Assembly: GCA_019914945.1 (NCBI GenBank)
Contig: CM034111.1
Span: 4,092,001 to 4,156,000 of the forward strand
Direction of reading: 5' to 3'
Source of the DNA: Typha latifolia
Lineage: Eukaryota; Streptophyta; Magnoliopsida; Poales; Typhaceae
DNA length: 64,000 nt
Positions within the stretch are counted from its first letter, which is position 1. Each line of letters begins with the position of its first letter. Of this stretch, positions 47,701 through 62,700 are shown one piece after another. The notes below the pieces were generated by a model that did no database searches, was not told the DNA's origin, and saw only the letters and a list, made by a program, of their open reading frames with translations. The position numbers were made by a program, and so were the translations under genes.

Positions 47701-50700
47701 TTTGAGGAGCAAAGAAAATAGAATATTGACCTCAAGCTTCTTGATCTCTAATCCTATCTCCTCTCTCACTTGACTTGTCCCACTTGGGCCTCCTATCTCG
47801 GACACTGAACCCCATTCTTCGTCTGGCTGCACCACCCTTGTCCCCAAGGGCCAGTATCCTCTCCCTTTTCCTCTATTTCTTGGTCACTAACTTCATTTTT
47901 AATATCAAAAACAGAATATTGAGCTTAAGCTTCTTAATCTCCAATCTATCCCCTCTCTCACTAGACTCGTCCCACTTGGGCCTTCTATCTTAGACGCTGA
48001 ACCCCCTTCTTCGTCTGGCCACGCCACCCTTGTCCCCAAGGGCCAGCCTCCTCTCCCTCTTCCTCTATTTCTCGATCACTAACTTCATTTTTACTATCCA
48101 CCAAAATTTAGTCTGTATCAATAGCTAAACCTCCATCTCATAAGACAGTCTTTCTTCGTCCTTTCGCCACGGTTTGGTTTATATCTCAAGACCTAATCAT
48201 CCAAATCTTATGTTTTTGGATTCGTTAGGAATCTCACTTTCAGAACAACATATCCATATCCAAATTTCAAAAGGATCCAAAGAGTAGATCTCCCAGAAAT
48301 GCCATCACAAGCTCCGTACTAGATCCTGTCCATAGACCATTGCGGATTGAATCAATCAGTTTACATCAATTGGTGTCAAAGCTCGAGTACCACCTAGGCC
48401 GATCCGCATCATACATATGTGCAAGTTCCTTTTGCTTTACATTGCAGTTAATCGTTATTCCTACTCTCCTCCAAGATGAATGATATCTAAATCTATACTT
48501 TGGCAAGTAGACTAGAAATAGTGTAATTTAGAAAATTACAAAAGTACATAAATTGCCATATCCGTAGGCATAGCTCCATAGATTTTGTGCTAGTGAATTT
48601 GTAGAACAAAGGCTTCCCTCAAGATGTTGGTCTCCTTTTAATCCAGTCTCCCTCTCGCTCAAACAATTTGCCCTTCTCTCCTAGAGATTCTCCTCCTAAG
48701 CCTATGCTTCAAGGTCTCTTCACCATTTTCTTCATTTGGCATCAATTAGGTCTAACTAGAGTCAACTATCTTTGGAAAGCCCCTCTTCCTTCCAAGGTTA
48801 AGGCCATCCTCTGACTCCCATTCTAAAGAGAATTCACACCAGGACAATCTGGCCATCAAAGGCTTGCAGATCCCACAGTATGTCCCCTTTGCATTTGCGA
48901 ACCCGTAGTCAGCTACTCACCTCTTATTTAAGTGCTTCATTGCTAAAAGCTTCTAGGATCAACTCTTGTCTCTTCGACATTTGAAGGATCCCCACTCCTC
49001 TATGCAAGACTATTGGTCGACCTGGAGGTTCACTCATATCGACCACGATCTTTGAAGAGGCATTGACTTCATGCTTAGCCTTTTCTAGTGGTGCATTTGG
49101 AAGGAGAGAAACAATAAGACCTTCAAGCATAGAGCTCAGATAGCCTTTGGCTTTTGAATCTTGAAATTTCGGGGAAGATAGAAATCCTAGTCTAAATGGA
49201 TCAAAAAAATATATGGAAAATCAAAGTCAAAGTCAATATAGAGACTTAGTAAAACTCGAAAATCAATATAGAGACTAAGTAAAACACGAAAGTCAATATA
49301 GAGAGTAAGTAAAACTCGAAAATCAATATAGAGACTAAGTAAAACTCGAAAGTCAATATAGAGACTAAGTAAAACTCGAAAGTCAATGAAATTCAATTAG
49401 CTTTGGGAAAATCGAATCCTACTAGGTCTAAATAAATCAAATAAGAATCATACTTTGGAAATCAAAAGCAAGAAAGCCTATGAGAGTAGGAAAAGTAAAA
49501 CAACAAAAATTATGACACAATTTTTTTAATGTGGAAAACCTCTATCACCAAAGAGAGGAAAAAGCCACAGACCAACCTAAACCAAATCCATCTATATCAC
49601 TCAAATCATAGAAATAAGATTTACTTATAATTGCTCCTACCACACTATCAATTACCATTGATTAAAGTTTTCTCTTTGTCGAACTCCTTCTCAATTAATT
49701 ACAACATGAAACTAGATTGCCTCTGGTTTGCAACTGAGTTACGGATGTAGGTGTTGATGTCAACGATTCAGTTTAGTTCCTCTGATACTCTTGATGATCA
49801 ATCAGTGATGTAGATTCAACACTTAAACATATAAAAGTGGCTCTCCTAACACAATGTAAAGTATGTTTCGTACGAGAACTAAGAACTCATAGATGATGAA
49901 TTTGAAGCTCCTTGAGTTGTCTTTGGATGGTGGAGTCTCTAAGCCTCTGGTTTAACTCATCCAATGGCTTCAAGACATAATTAATAATTGACAAGAACTC
50001 GGAAAAATATATTTTCTCACACAATGGTAGAAAGTAAAACCTCTTTTATGGGAGGATTATTGGATGAGATGCATCCTTTTGGCTAACCTCTGGATCCCTT
50101 GAATAAGTATGGAGGAACATTTACAATTCGGGCTAAAAGAATTCTAAAAGTAAAAACCAAGCCTGATAAGTTCTGTGATTGATTCAAACTAATTTGGGCT
50201 CGGTACACACCTAATTTATATTCCTTATATGATCTATCATCAAAATTATGCCAAAGTCCGAATCGGCTAGGATTGGTTTCAAATCAATTCTACAGTATTT
50301 TTGAGTTTTGCTCTTTTGGTGTTCATCTTTTATTTCTTCGCATGTACAATTCTTCCATAAATAGTGGAAACTTAGATCATACATAAAACACAAAATTGTA
50401 CAACAGAATCACTAATTACTAGTGTTTTGTGCCCATGAGTTTGCCATTGCAAAGCATTGCACAAACAAATCTCATTCTTACAGATCTAGAACAAGTGGCA
50501 GTTCCACTTCCCTTCTTCCACATCTATGCCTTTCACACTTTTTTCCTCTTATTTTTCCCTCGTAATCTAGTAAACCCTTCCTTCTCATAATAAAACATAA
50601 CTGGGCTCATCCCATTTAAACTAATTCCGTAGTTAAAAGACATGCACTTTCCAATTAGTATTATGGAACTAGTAATAAGTGAAAGGTCAAACTCTGCTAT

Positions 50701-53700
50701 TTTCTTATAGGCATCACATTGAAAGGTAGGATTGCACATATTTTATAGAAAGTAAAAAAAAAAAATGGCTATGTTGCTTCTTATATGTCATAATATAGGG
50801 CATAAACTCAATCTAGGAAGTGTATTTGATGATTAACGAAATCCCTTGTTGTCTTATAGACATGCTTTAATACATTTGGGGAGTGGGTCTTATGATTCAT
50901 GATGCAGAAGAAATATGAAGATTAACTAGTCAAGAATGATTGTTAGGTCTTCTGGAAAGGTTCTCTATTTAAGCATCCGGAGTTACTTTGAAACTGTGCT
51001 GCACACTTAAGAAAGCAAGCAGAGCCATACGCGGAGTCTTATATCCATAGAAGTAGAAACAAGTTGCAAAATCCCATGGTTAAGAGTAAGAACAAGGCAC
51101 AATCTTCTTAAGAATAGAACTCCTCGAAATTTGAAACCTCCAACTTTTTGCCAAATGAAATACTTTGGAACTGCCTCAGTAATTTAATGTCAGAGAAAAT
51201 AATGTAAAAGGCCTTCAACTGTGTAAGCAGTAAATTATCTTGGTTAGACTAAACTGGCTGCCTGGTTGCTAGTTTATCAGAAAATGGTATGTCTGACAAC
51301 AGTATTTCTGAGAAACACAAATGATATAATATTTATATATCTTAAATTTTCCTGCATGTTTAGATAAGGGTTCAACCTTCAATATCTACATACAAGTAAA
51401 GATATTAATCTGAAGTTGAAACCTACTAAGTTATCTTAAAAGGATAAAATCTCATTCAAAAGTTTGTATAGTATCTGATTAGATATGCAGAGGTAAAAGA
51501 AATCCTCATACCTCCACACATCATGAAGGCTGTTACACAAGTTTATAGTCCGATCTGCATCAACAGACATAAAAGTTTGAACTTCTCCTTCAGAGAACTT
51601 TGAGCGTTCTGCTAGACTGATGTGTAGGCACTGTCATATTTGAAACACAGAGTTCCGCATAAAATGAATGGGGAGATAAAAGTAAAAGTAGCAAGCTTTT
51701 GAAAGCAGGAACTAAACATGTTGTAACGAAAGGAACTAGGAAACAACAAAAATTCAACAATACCTAACAAAACAACTAGGAAATCACCATTTATTGTCTG
51801 CTCAAGTTCCTGACATGATCCCAAAAGAAAACTAGACTAGTAGGAATATAAAGTCCCATTGATGTAGTCAAGATTGTTCATCACAAACTAACTTTACACT
51901 TAGAGCTAATCTACAACTTCAGCAGCTTCAGAGGATGTCGTTAATGGATATGTTGAACTTATCAACCCACAAAAAATGGATTACGTAGCTTATTGTGGCA
52001 CCTCTTCTTTAATCTAGCTGCTAGCTTACAATGGAGAGATCAAACAAAAGGTATTGTATCGTAGTGTATGCGTTTCAATATGATTAAATCCATGGTTTTG
52101 AGTGTGAGAGATTGGGGAATGCTCACAAATAAATTTCACAGGGATAACCTAGGACAAGCAACTCGAAGCACAACTCGCTCTAATACTTCGCTGGCTCGAG
52201 CTCAGCTAGGTGTGGCTCATAATCAGTCATCAGATGCCCATATATTGACATGCTAATTCAATTAACATATTCCTCAAAATCCATCCCGGTCCAAAAGAAT
52301 ATTGGTGAATGCTAGAAGCCCATAAATCAGTGTGGAGACTACTGGCATCCCCAAAAAAAAGGTATGCTTCTATCATTTGGGAAAACAAACAGTAATGACA
52401 GTTTTTACCTAAGCTGCGCAATTGAAGCAAAGCTCAAGCTACTTGGTATCAGCCGAGCAGGCCTCCTTTATGAAAGGAGGCCAAAAATCAAAGATAAAAT
52501 TATAAATAATACCCTACATTTGGACTATACTACAAATAAAGCCCTTCCTTTTGATTCTTTAGGAATAGAGTGTAATAACAGGATTAAAAAAACATCATAG
52601 GCAGTGCACGTGACCTACTTTCCTCTTCTCACGCCGAAACCACTTCCTTCCTCCTCTTTCTCTTCTTCATTTCTTCCCCATAGGAGTTGTTTCATGGAAT
52701 CAGAGCATTGGAGCATTGCTTGGAGCTAACGATGGCCGTGCCATAGGCACGGCACTTGTCGCGGCACCTGCCAGCTGTGCCGTAAGAAAAGGAGAGAAAA
52801 AGGTAACACCTTGGCCGTCGTCATCACCGCTCCCGATCGACATTGCCCGAGTTCGCGTCGAGTGCCCTAGCCCGAGGGAGGGGAAGAAAGAGAAAGAGAG
52901 AGGGTTTATCGGTTGAAACTTAAGTTGCAGAACTATAAAACAAGCTCGTATTTTATCTTTGTTACCTTTTCTTCCTGGGATGGGAGGGAGTAGGTCTTGC
53001 TTCATATTTGTTAATTCACCAGTCTTTCGTCAATTTTAGTCAGAGCAGAGGTAAAATAAAGTAATAAGATATTATGTTCCATGGAAGTAGATCCATATAG
53101 GTACTTATACCTTCAAATAAAAATACACTAGGTTAGGCAAAAAAACCAGATCCGCAACTTAAGTTTCAACAGTTAAACTTAAGTTGCGGATTCGGATTCG
53201 GATCCAAACGCGAGCTCAGGCGACGGCGAGCTCGACGATGAGATCGATGGCGAAGCTATAAGGAGAGGTGCCATGCGGCACCCCTCGTGCCACATGCCAG
53301 TATGCCGCCGGCATGGCCATCCATGCCTAGAGCTACCAAAGAGTGCAACACAACTTATCGCTGAGTCGTCTCCCCCTTCCCCACGCCGGAGCTATTGGAG
53401 AGTGTACCTTTGTTTTTGTGTTCGCAGCTTCATCTACGAAATACGTCGACTGGCAGCTTCAAGTTGCCACCACTCCAGTGCGAGACGCTCTACCTCATAC
53501 ATTGGCCTTTTCCTTTGGAGACCCCATGGCACGGACTGTTGTCGAGGTGAGTTCCATTACAATTGGTCCCATAGTTGTTCTCGAGCAATGTCAACAAACA
53601 TCCTCTCACCTTGAGCAAGTGGCTGCAGTGGCGAGAAGCCTTCAAGTGCAATTAGTGGACAGCTAGCTATGGTTGTCGCCGGTGGTCTTCCCTACCCACC

Positions 53701-56700
53701 CCTTCTTGTCAAGTCACTCATGGAAGAAAAGGACAAAGTTGAGCTTAACGAATTTAGTCATCTTTCCCCTTTAGTTGAAATGGGTTTCGAGTTCGGGTTT
53801 GGCTGGATTAGTGAAGATCCAACCTGAGCTATTAGCTAGCCGTCGCCCACCACAGATTACCATTTGGGTTGTCTGGGCTGCGGGCTAGCTGTAGCCTAGC
53901 CCTGAGTTAGTAGGTTTTAGGTCATGAGCCCATCCCATTTATTTGGTTTGTGTGGGTAGCAGGCTAATTGTAGCCTAGCCTAGGTACTTAAGCTTGAATT
54001 AGCCCAATTTAGTAATTTAATTAGTTTTGAATTCCAAAAATTTCAATGTTGTTTAAATGGAAATATATTGTTTGTTCAATATTAAAAGTGGAGTTTTCTT
54101 AGCATGTGGATTAGAGATTTTAATCATTACACAGCCTTATGTTAGTGGGTTCACTCATGTTTTTACTTGGCTTGTACTTAGCGCTTTTACATATCATGTA
54201 TTTTTCATGCAAATTAAATATCGTACTTTCTGTGAGCAAAATATATGACTTAGTATATTGCTATTCTTTATGCAATAACAATTTTATTGACCATGAGTAA
54301 TTAGTGAAAAACATAATTGGTGAATCGCATAATTGATTAGCATAACTCAATTCTACTTGAAAGTCTAGCAAATAAACCTATCTTAGATCACTATAGTAAT
54401 TTTTTTAGGTGGTTTTGATAAGATTAGGTAATAGTCTCATATTAGATCGAAAGACTTTCTATGGTGACTCTAATCTTTCTCAAGAGTTGGTAGAAAAACT
54501 ATAGTGTATTTATCACATAGTACCACCTCCTTCTGTCCCTTAAAGGAAAAGACAGAATGCATTTAGCATAGTTGTACCTCTTGATGACTCAAATTGGATC
54601 AGCTAAGAAAAAAAAATTAAACATCATCTCGAAGTGACATCTAATTGATGTGTATATACAAGGCTCAAACCCCGTTGAGACATGAAATTTATTAAATTTT
54701 AAGAAATTCAACATATTGATGTAATAAACATGTTACTAGTTATATTTTACAGGTACAACCTGAAATTGCAGAAATAGGTACAACCTGAAATTTCCTAATT
54801 TAACTCTTCTAGTATGAGCCAAGGTTGTTCCTAATGCATAAAAAAATAAGAATTAGAGGCCAAAGGAAGATATACAACTTGAAGGAACTCAAGGGTGATC
54901 AATTTCTACACTTAGAGAGTTCTAGGTTCCCTCATTGAGTAAATTTTTTAGTCAAAGTGTGAGGAGAGCTACTTCATAGTTCATATGTCTAAGTGCTTAT
55001 GCTACATTAAAAACAGATCGAAAGCAGTGAATGAGCTAACGAATCACCAACGGCATGCAAGAAGTTTAAGAGATCAATCCATAGCTTCAATGTGAATCAA
55101 ACAGAGCTTTCTATTTCATGGGAATAGTTTATCATGTGAAAGGCATGCAAGAAGTTTAAGAAGTTAAACACTAAAGCATCAGTATGTCACAAGGAGTTGT
55201 ATGTAAATGTTGTTTTTATGTTTTAATAAAATATATTGATCTGGTTTGCATGGTTCTGTCATATTTTCCTCTTTGGTGAGAGAAGATTTTTACATTAAAA
55301 AAATTGTGTCGTGGTGTTTTCCGTGTTTTATTTTTCTCATCATACTCTGGCTTTTATTAATCAGCTTTTCTACTCCTAGTAGGATTGTATAGAAAAAAAC
55401 CAAATCGGTTTTGGTTTTTGACCTTGATTATGACTTTCTATATCTATTTAACCCTAGTCAAACTAAGAATCCTATCTCCCCGGAAATTTCGAGTTCTTTA
55501 GGATCAGAGAAAGATATGAGCCACTAAATCTTAATCTAATAGTACATATTTTAAATAAATAATATATATTAATAAATTTGAGCCTGAACTAGCCTAAATT
55601 TGACCAAGCTCAGCTGAAAATTAATTTCGAGCCAAAAGTTTTGATCAGGCTCGACTCAATTAATTTTGAGTCGAGCCTTAGTAAAGCCAAGTCAGAGCTG
55701 AGCTCGAGCTAATTGATTATTTTGATAGCCTTGGATGCCTTTAGCTACTAGGTACAATTTTATCAAGTACTTGCTATTATATACCTACTATATTAGTAAT
55801 CTAATAGCACCTATTTATTCACTTTTAGAAAGGTCTTTTTCTTTTAGTTTAATACAAATTGGCCTAGTCTATCTCCCTTTTCTCTCAAGATTGTCATCGA
55901 TGTTAAAGATGGAATGAACTATATCCAACAAAAAAGAGCATTCCAATGCATAAGACTATCTAATGTGATATCTGGCAAGGGGAAATGTATATAACCTTAC
56001 CCCTTTTAGGAAGAGAATGTTCCATTAAATTAGCTATGGCACACCCAAAACGATGCTTACAGTACACCAAAAACTCGAGTGTTTTTGGTTGTTGCACAGG
56101 TGGAAGAAAATTTGATCTGACATGCTCATTTTAATGGTAAAATGTAATTCACTTCATATCATCAAGTTTTAATATATCTAAGAACAAGTAACAATTGGTA
56201 AAAGAGAGGATAAATTTCACCTTGCGATAGATTATTGCCATTATGCCTGACCGCAGCATCAACTTTAATTTTAATAGACGAAAAGTATATTGAGTATCTA
56301 GAAATGACCTATTGTATATCAAATAATATGAACAAAATCAGACATGTATTAAAGCATATTTAAACATATTACTTCAATAAAATGTGAAGCTTGATGTCTA
56401 CGAAGATATAACAGAACAGGTTTGTGGTTTTCTAAACTACTGGAGTAAATTAATCTAAGAACCACAGGCAGAACAAAGGATAGATAGATATAAGCTACAC
56501 CTACAGATAAAAAATTTAAAAGGAAATTTATGTTCCTAAAATGTTCTTAGGGCTCAACAAGTCGTCAGTGATCTTTAAAGCATGATGATTTATAAATACC
56601 AATTAGACATCATTTCATACTCTATAAATTATTAAATACATAATAGCTTCAGCTGATTAAGAATTCTAAATTTAATTATATTACAATACATAAAAGAGTA

Positions 56701-59700
56701 ACCTTATTCTACTCCACTTAATATTAACAAATATGATCTTGAGTTCTTGACCACTAGTTCGATGAGATATTTATTATATGGCAAACAGGTGAAGATCCTT
56801 TGCACGAGACTGCAATTCACAAAATTTTGAGATATATGATTTAAGGGTTTAAACTACTTACAAAATCTAGAATGTTTCTAATGACAAAGGAGATAAGTAT
56901 CACAGGAATCAATTTCCTGGGATAGACAGAAGCCTCTCCTTCATAATATTAATTTCAGTCACAAATCTCATGATTCTAAGTTTCTAACCACATACTTTTA
57001 TTTAAAATTTAAATGAGTAATAAATAACACTAAGGTTTAAATACACAACCTTGTTTTTTATTCAAATATTATTAGTAACATGAAATACAAGTGTTGTTCA
57101 TAATGGAAATAGGGAAAATTGCTCCATAGTATCTTGACCAAGAATTAGAATGGCACTGAAACTTCAAAATAAAGTTAAAGCTTGTTTCCTCAAAGCATCC
57201 AAATCTAAATCAAGATAAATAGAACATATAGCAATAAATGTAGTAATGTACTCTACAGAAGATTAGTATGCAAACAAATAGAGCTAAAAAAGTACGCTGC
57301 AGAAAATTATATGCAAATCCTGTGAATGTGGAATAATATTAGAAACTCTTGTATGTGGGTAGCACCTACAAAAGCTGTTCTGTATAAAACTGCAGGCAGA
57401 AAATAGCAAGCAATCAATACAGTACAAGCTAAAAGAGAAAAAATAGCATATTATATGGACAATTAAGAATATGTACTTGAAGATGGAAGATAACCCCAGC
57501 GAAAGAGCAAGAATATATCCGTCCATGCTACCAGAACCTGGTGAGAGAGCACAGTACCAGAGGAACAATTAGCACATTTCCATTTTTCTATGATGGGCCT
57601 CAATATATATAGAAACCAATATTAGGCATTACCAATCATTAGAATGATTTTTGAACCAGTCACTTTTGTAGTGGTACACAGGGTTTGCATTGCATTCTTA
57701 GAGAACTTCATTCATATCGTTATTTTTCGTTCACTACAGTTAGGTTTTAAGTGTTATCAAATATGTACAAAATATCCTTAAGTGTTTTTATCCATATAAA
57801 TGAGCATATATACAAATGTGGTTAATATTTGGTGTGAAGAATTTTGAGTTTTGAAGGAAATAAGCCATATCGTTTGACAGACATTCAAATGCACCGTGCA
57901 AAGTTCAAAGATATAGAGAAACATTCTTGGCTATTCAAATGCACCCTCAAAATTTTTTGGAGATACAGAAGAGCATATTTGATCGTTCAGACTATGGATC
58001 CTAAAATCAGTCGATCCCGATCAGGACCCAAAACCAGTCTAGTAACTGTCAGAACTAGAAAAAAAAAATTGGGGTTGAGAGAGGAGGGTGCACGTGCTCT
58101 GCACGTGCAGCCCCTCCCCTCTCCCTCTCTGGCACGCGACTAGGCGCAGAGAGAAATCGCGCCTAATCCGAATTGGATTAGGTCTGGATTTCCCTTCTAA
58201 TCTATAAATTAAACCCTAATCCTCTCTCTCTCTCCTCAAAAACCCCCCCCAGCCTCCTTCTCCCCTCCGTTTTCTTATTTGCTCTCACCGTCGGAGTTGT
58301 TGCTGCGGAATCGGATCGCCGGAGCATCGCCGGAGCATCGCCGGAGGAAATTAGGACCACCACACTCCTCCCCGGTGAGCCCTCTCTCATCCCTCTAGTT
58401 TAATTTAAATTTAAAGAGATAGATTAGAAATACCTAATTCGAGGAATTTGGCCTCGTCGGCAAATCAGGCCGGCCGGCGGCTTCGGGTCACAATCGCATC
58501 GTCACCGGAGGCTTCGTGCTCCAAGCCAGTGTCGGTGATGTTTTCTAGGGAGCCCTCATGGCTCCAATCGACGCCGACCTCGGCGTCGGCCGTCGGTGGT
58601 GAGTTTTCCTCCACCTCGTGAGTATGCCTATTGCATATCGTCATAGATATTGTTGCTTTTAGTTTAATTTATTCAGCATTAATATGATTTAAAATTATTT
58701 GGTTAGTGAGTAGATTCTACTCCTGAGCTATAGTTGTTGGCTCATGGGTTCTATTGTTTATCTATTTCAAGTAATAGTCAGCGGGGCGATTGAGCGAGAT
58801 GTACCCGGACTCCACCTCCACTTAGGATTCACCTATTTACCTTTATGCTCTTTTAGATTTTATGCTTTAGATTAGAAGTTTTATTTATTTAGTTTAGAGA
58901 CTCAAAAACTTTAACATTGTTTTATCTTTATTGCAATTAGTTATACAATTTAATAAAGCACATTCTCATTTTGTTTATTTATTTTGCCATCATACACGTA
59001 GAGAGTATTAATAAGGCTTCGTGCATCTCAAGCATATTGAGATGCATGGTCGGTCATGATTCCTATTTTGGGTCGTGACAGTAACTAGTTTCGAGCTAGG
59101 ATCGACCAGTCTTGGCTGCAACTAAATTTTTTTAAGATTTAGTTCAAATCTAAAACTATTTAACTTATAATTGATATCTTCAGCTGCCTTTCTTTCAAGT
59201 TTTTTATTTTTACCCTCTAACTCTCTTATTGTTCGATGTAGTCTCCTAATTTGCATTGTATTATTCATTATATGCATTTGTTCCATTAATAGTGAAACCA
59301 CATTGAGTGAACCAACGATAGCCGTGCTAGTTGCACATGCCATCTCATGCCACCATCGGCACGCCCCACCATGCCAATGGCATGCTCTTACGTGCCACTA
59401 GCACGCATTTATAATACTTTTAATAAACTTTTTAAGATATTTAAAAATGTTTTGAGGTCTTCGATATGTCAATCTTTAATTTTTTGTTTAAATATATATA
59501 TCTATATATATTAAAAGTTTAAAACCTACATTATAATGCTTTATTTTTAGATTATTTTTGTAAATGACCTATTTTAGAAAAAAAAATTGAGGTTATTTGT
59601 ATTCCTCGTAAACCCCCGCCCACATTATCGTTCAATATTTTTTGACCTACTATTGGCCAAACTACCTGAGCACTAGGTCCAATATAGGTAGGATCAGAGG

Positions 59701-62700
59701 TAGATCTTTACTTTCTAGACAAGAAGATAGCAAGTTATAAATTCTATCTCAGTAGAACATGTATTTCTATTATTATTAAATTAATTAATTAATGAAAATG
59801 AACTAGTTAATGATAGAGTTAACATTATCTTTAAAGATAAAGCAACAGTTAAATATAAATATTATTCAACATATACTATGATTGAACACTTTATAATATA
59901 ATTGAATACACTATAGTATAATTGAAGACATAATATTAATTGATAATAGTTTAATAGTTAAATTAATATCTAGTTGAATATAAAATGATAAGGAACAAAA
60001 ACTTCATTTGTCATCACAAGAATAACACGAGAATGTTTTATTAAATACTGTCGATATTCTTCAAAACTCATTCGCTAATAGTATTGCTCATTGTAACGTC
60101 TCACATAGTTTTCATACAAATAAAAACTTTGTACTTCTCCTATAATATAATATGGATATTGAACATGCACGGGAATGAACGTCACTGGATAAGCACAGAT
60201 GCACAATAAACATATGCACATTGTGGATATAGAGTATAATAAAGGTGTTCTGGCTATAATGGGTGTGACTAATATGATGGTAACTATGATGAACTCATAT
60301 TATTCTATAGGTGCACCTCTCCTAATGTTCTGCTACTAATAGACTCAAGTATTTTCTAAGAACAATACCTTTTTGAGAAGGTTGTGTAATAAAAATGTAT
60401 GTCTCATCTTCATCATCACTACGCACTAGACTGAATCTTATTATTATCACCATGACCATTATCATTATTATCTCTAGTCTAATTATCATCAATTTTATCT
60501 AAGCCTTTTAAATGACCGACCAATCAGTTAATTTGATAATGATTAATAAAAACAAGACAAATTTAAAAAAAAAAATGCGCTCCACATGGCACAATGACTA
60601 GCACGCGACCGTGCTAGACCGGCACGGCTCGGTACAGGGGTGTGCCACTAGTACACTCCGTGCTGCAATGCCATTACTAGCATGGCAAGTGCCAATCGGC
60701 ACGGCCATCCATGGCGTAAACCTTCGTAAAAGTAAGATAGTCTTTAGCATACCATTTGAATTTGTTATGGAACCTAACACTATGAAAGATTTCCGTAAAT
60801 ATTTATAAGAATTTGTTGAAAATATTACAACTAGATTAAACGATTTAAATACACACCTTAAGGCTATTGAGATGGGTCGTGAACAACCTGATAGCAAGAG
60901 TGACGGTGCATCCAACATGAGTGCTGCTCCTAATGTCGACACCCATCAACAAACCCCTTACTATCCTCACCAATTTGTTCCCTTAATAGTAAAACCATAT
61001 TGTGTAAACCTTCATAGTGGTATATTATTATGGATTTGGATATTTATATGTTAATATAGTTATTTGGATTAATAGTATAATTTATTTAGTGATGGATTAT
61101 TTGAGTACAGAGGTGTATTTGTGCATGACGGGCCCCGCCCGACCTGTCGCGTGGGCCGCGTGTGCCGTATGGACGCATGGGCGTGCACGTGCACATGCCT
61201 ATGCCAAGCAGGGGCATTACAAAAAATCAGCTGTCAACACCTCCTACACTGATACACATGCCAGTGTGATCTGTCCGTGATATCCACATCAAAAAGACTG
61301 ATGTATGTTTTAGTACATATAGCCAAAAAAATCTCTAAATACCCTAAAAAAAATATAATAGGTGTGTTAAAAGTGTGCTAATGCATGCCATTGGCATGGA
61401 TGGGCATGCCAACAATGTGCCAATCAGGAATCAGCACGGCATGTCCCTTCGGCACAACAATCCTTGGTTGACAAAATTCTCTTTTTATGTCACCTGTCCA
61501 GATGGTAGATTTTACACATTTAATAGAAATAACTCAGAATGTTTTCTACACATTTAATAAAGCATAGATCTCGATTTGCAAATATTAAAAAATAGAGGGT
61601 GTAACCACAGATAAAAAGCACGGTCTTAAATGCAAATTTCTCTTTTATCATTAATTGACTTGAAGTTGGTTGTTGATATATATTTAGTTCTTTATATTTT
61701 GGATTTTCGGAATTAAATGTTAAGACTTCTGTGTATCTCAAGTTCTGGTTGAGTACATGTTAGTCCTGATACTAAATTTGGAATGTGACATCAAAGGTTC
61801 ATCTTAGTGAAACTAAAAAAGTACTTTTAAACATACTTAGTATATTTAGTATTTATAATGTGAAATTATAAAGAAATTCAGACGACACATTGTCCAATTG
61901 TAGTAGCATTAGATGATGTCATGCGGCTGATGCCTCTGATTAATTAATCAAGAATTTAGTATTAAAAACTCCATACCTTGTTGAAGATACTTGATCAACT
62001 TGTTCAGAAGCAAGGGCCCAATAAACCCAATTGCATCATTTATCACCTGCATAAAATTCAAACTAAACCTCAGAAAATAATGAAACATGTGAGAAAAAAA
62101 GCATATGTAAGTTGCAAGCATGAGAAAAGGAGCTGTAACATATGCAATCTAAGTATATTACTTCAGTTCAAATTTTATAGGTAAAAAACAGAGTAACTTA
62201 TATAGTTAATTTGCCGCGGTGGTGATGGAAATATTAGTCCAACCTAAAAGTAAGCACACATCCAATTTTATCTTCCTCATCAAACCACCTCAAAGAAGCA
62301 AATACAAACCTAAAACCAACAAGCCCCCTCCTTGTGCATATGAGTAATCTATAAGTGAAAAAAATAGAGGTGAAGCAAAATAGGAGAACATGCAAAACAA
62401 GGAGAGAAAGTAGGTGTAACACCCTCAAAACTTCTGCGCAAATACGACCTTATTTGGTTTGAGGCTAAGCCCCAAACTCGATTAGTTAGTCTCATTTCTT
62501 AATCTTAATTTTTGGAGAGTAAACTTGATTAGATATGGAAAAGATAAAACGATGTTTGGTTATTGAACCAGTTTATGGGTTCCTAAACCAATTCAGTGGG
62601 AGTCCCTAAACTCAATGCAAACAAGGCCTACGTGCCCTATAGGAATGTGCATTGCATGTGATTCAGTGATAGATCCAGAGGTTGCCACATCAATCCATTC

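Noticed and set aside
49232..49381. Regular 30-bp repeats considered as a CRISPR array
   Set aside because: The units are contiguous with no spacers, and the DNA is plant nuclear.
49187..49396. Minus-strand frame reading [10 protein letters not shown] repeatedly, like a leucine-rich repeat protein
   Set aside because: It is the translation of a 30-bp tandem repeat, a multiple of three, with no flanking coding sequence.
44058..51511. A missing micro-exon for LPLQ between ABCC13 exons 51512-51630 and 43960-44057
   Set aside because: Moving the acceptor 13 nt upstream (exon start 44057) codes exactly these residues in phase, so no extra exon is needed.
62416..62470. TGTAACACCC start of a possible gypsy LTR
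   Set aside because: No matching 3' end or target duplication could be found.
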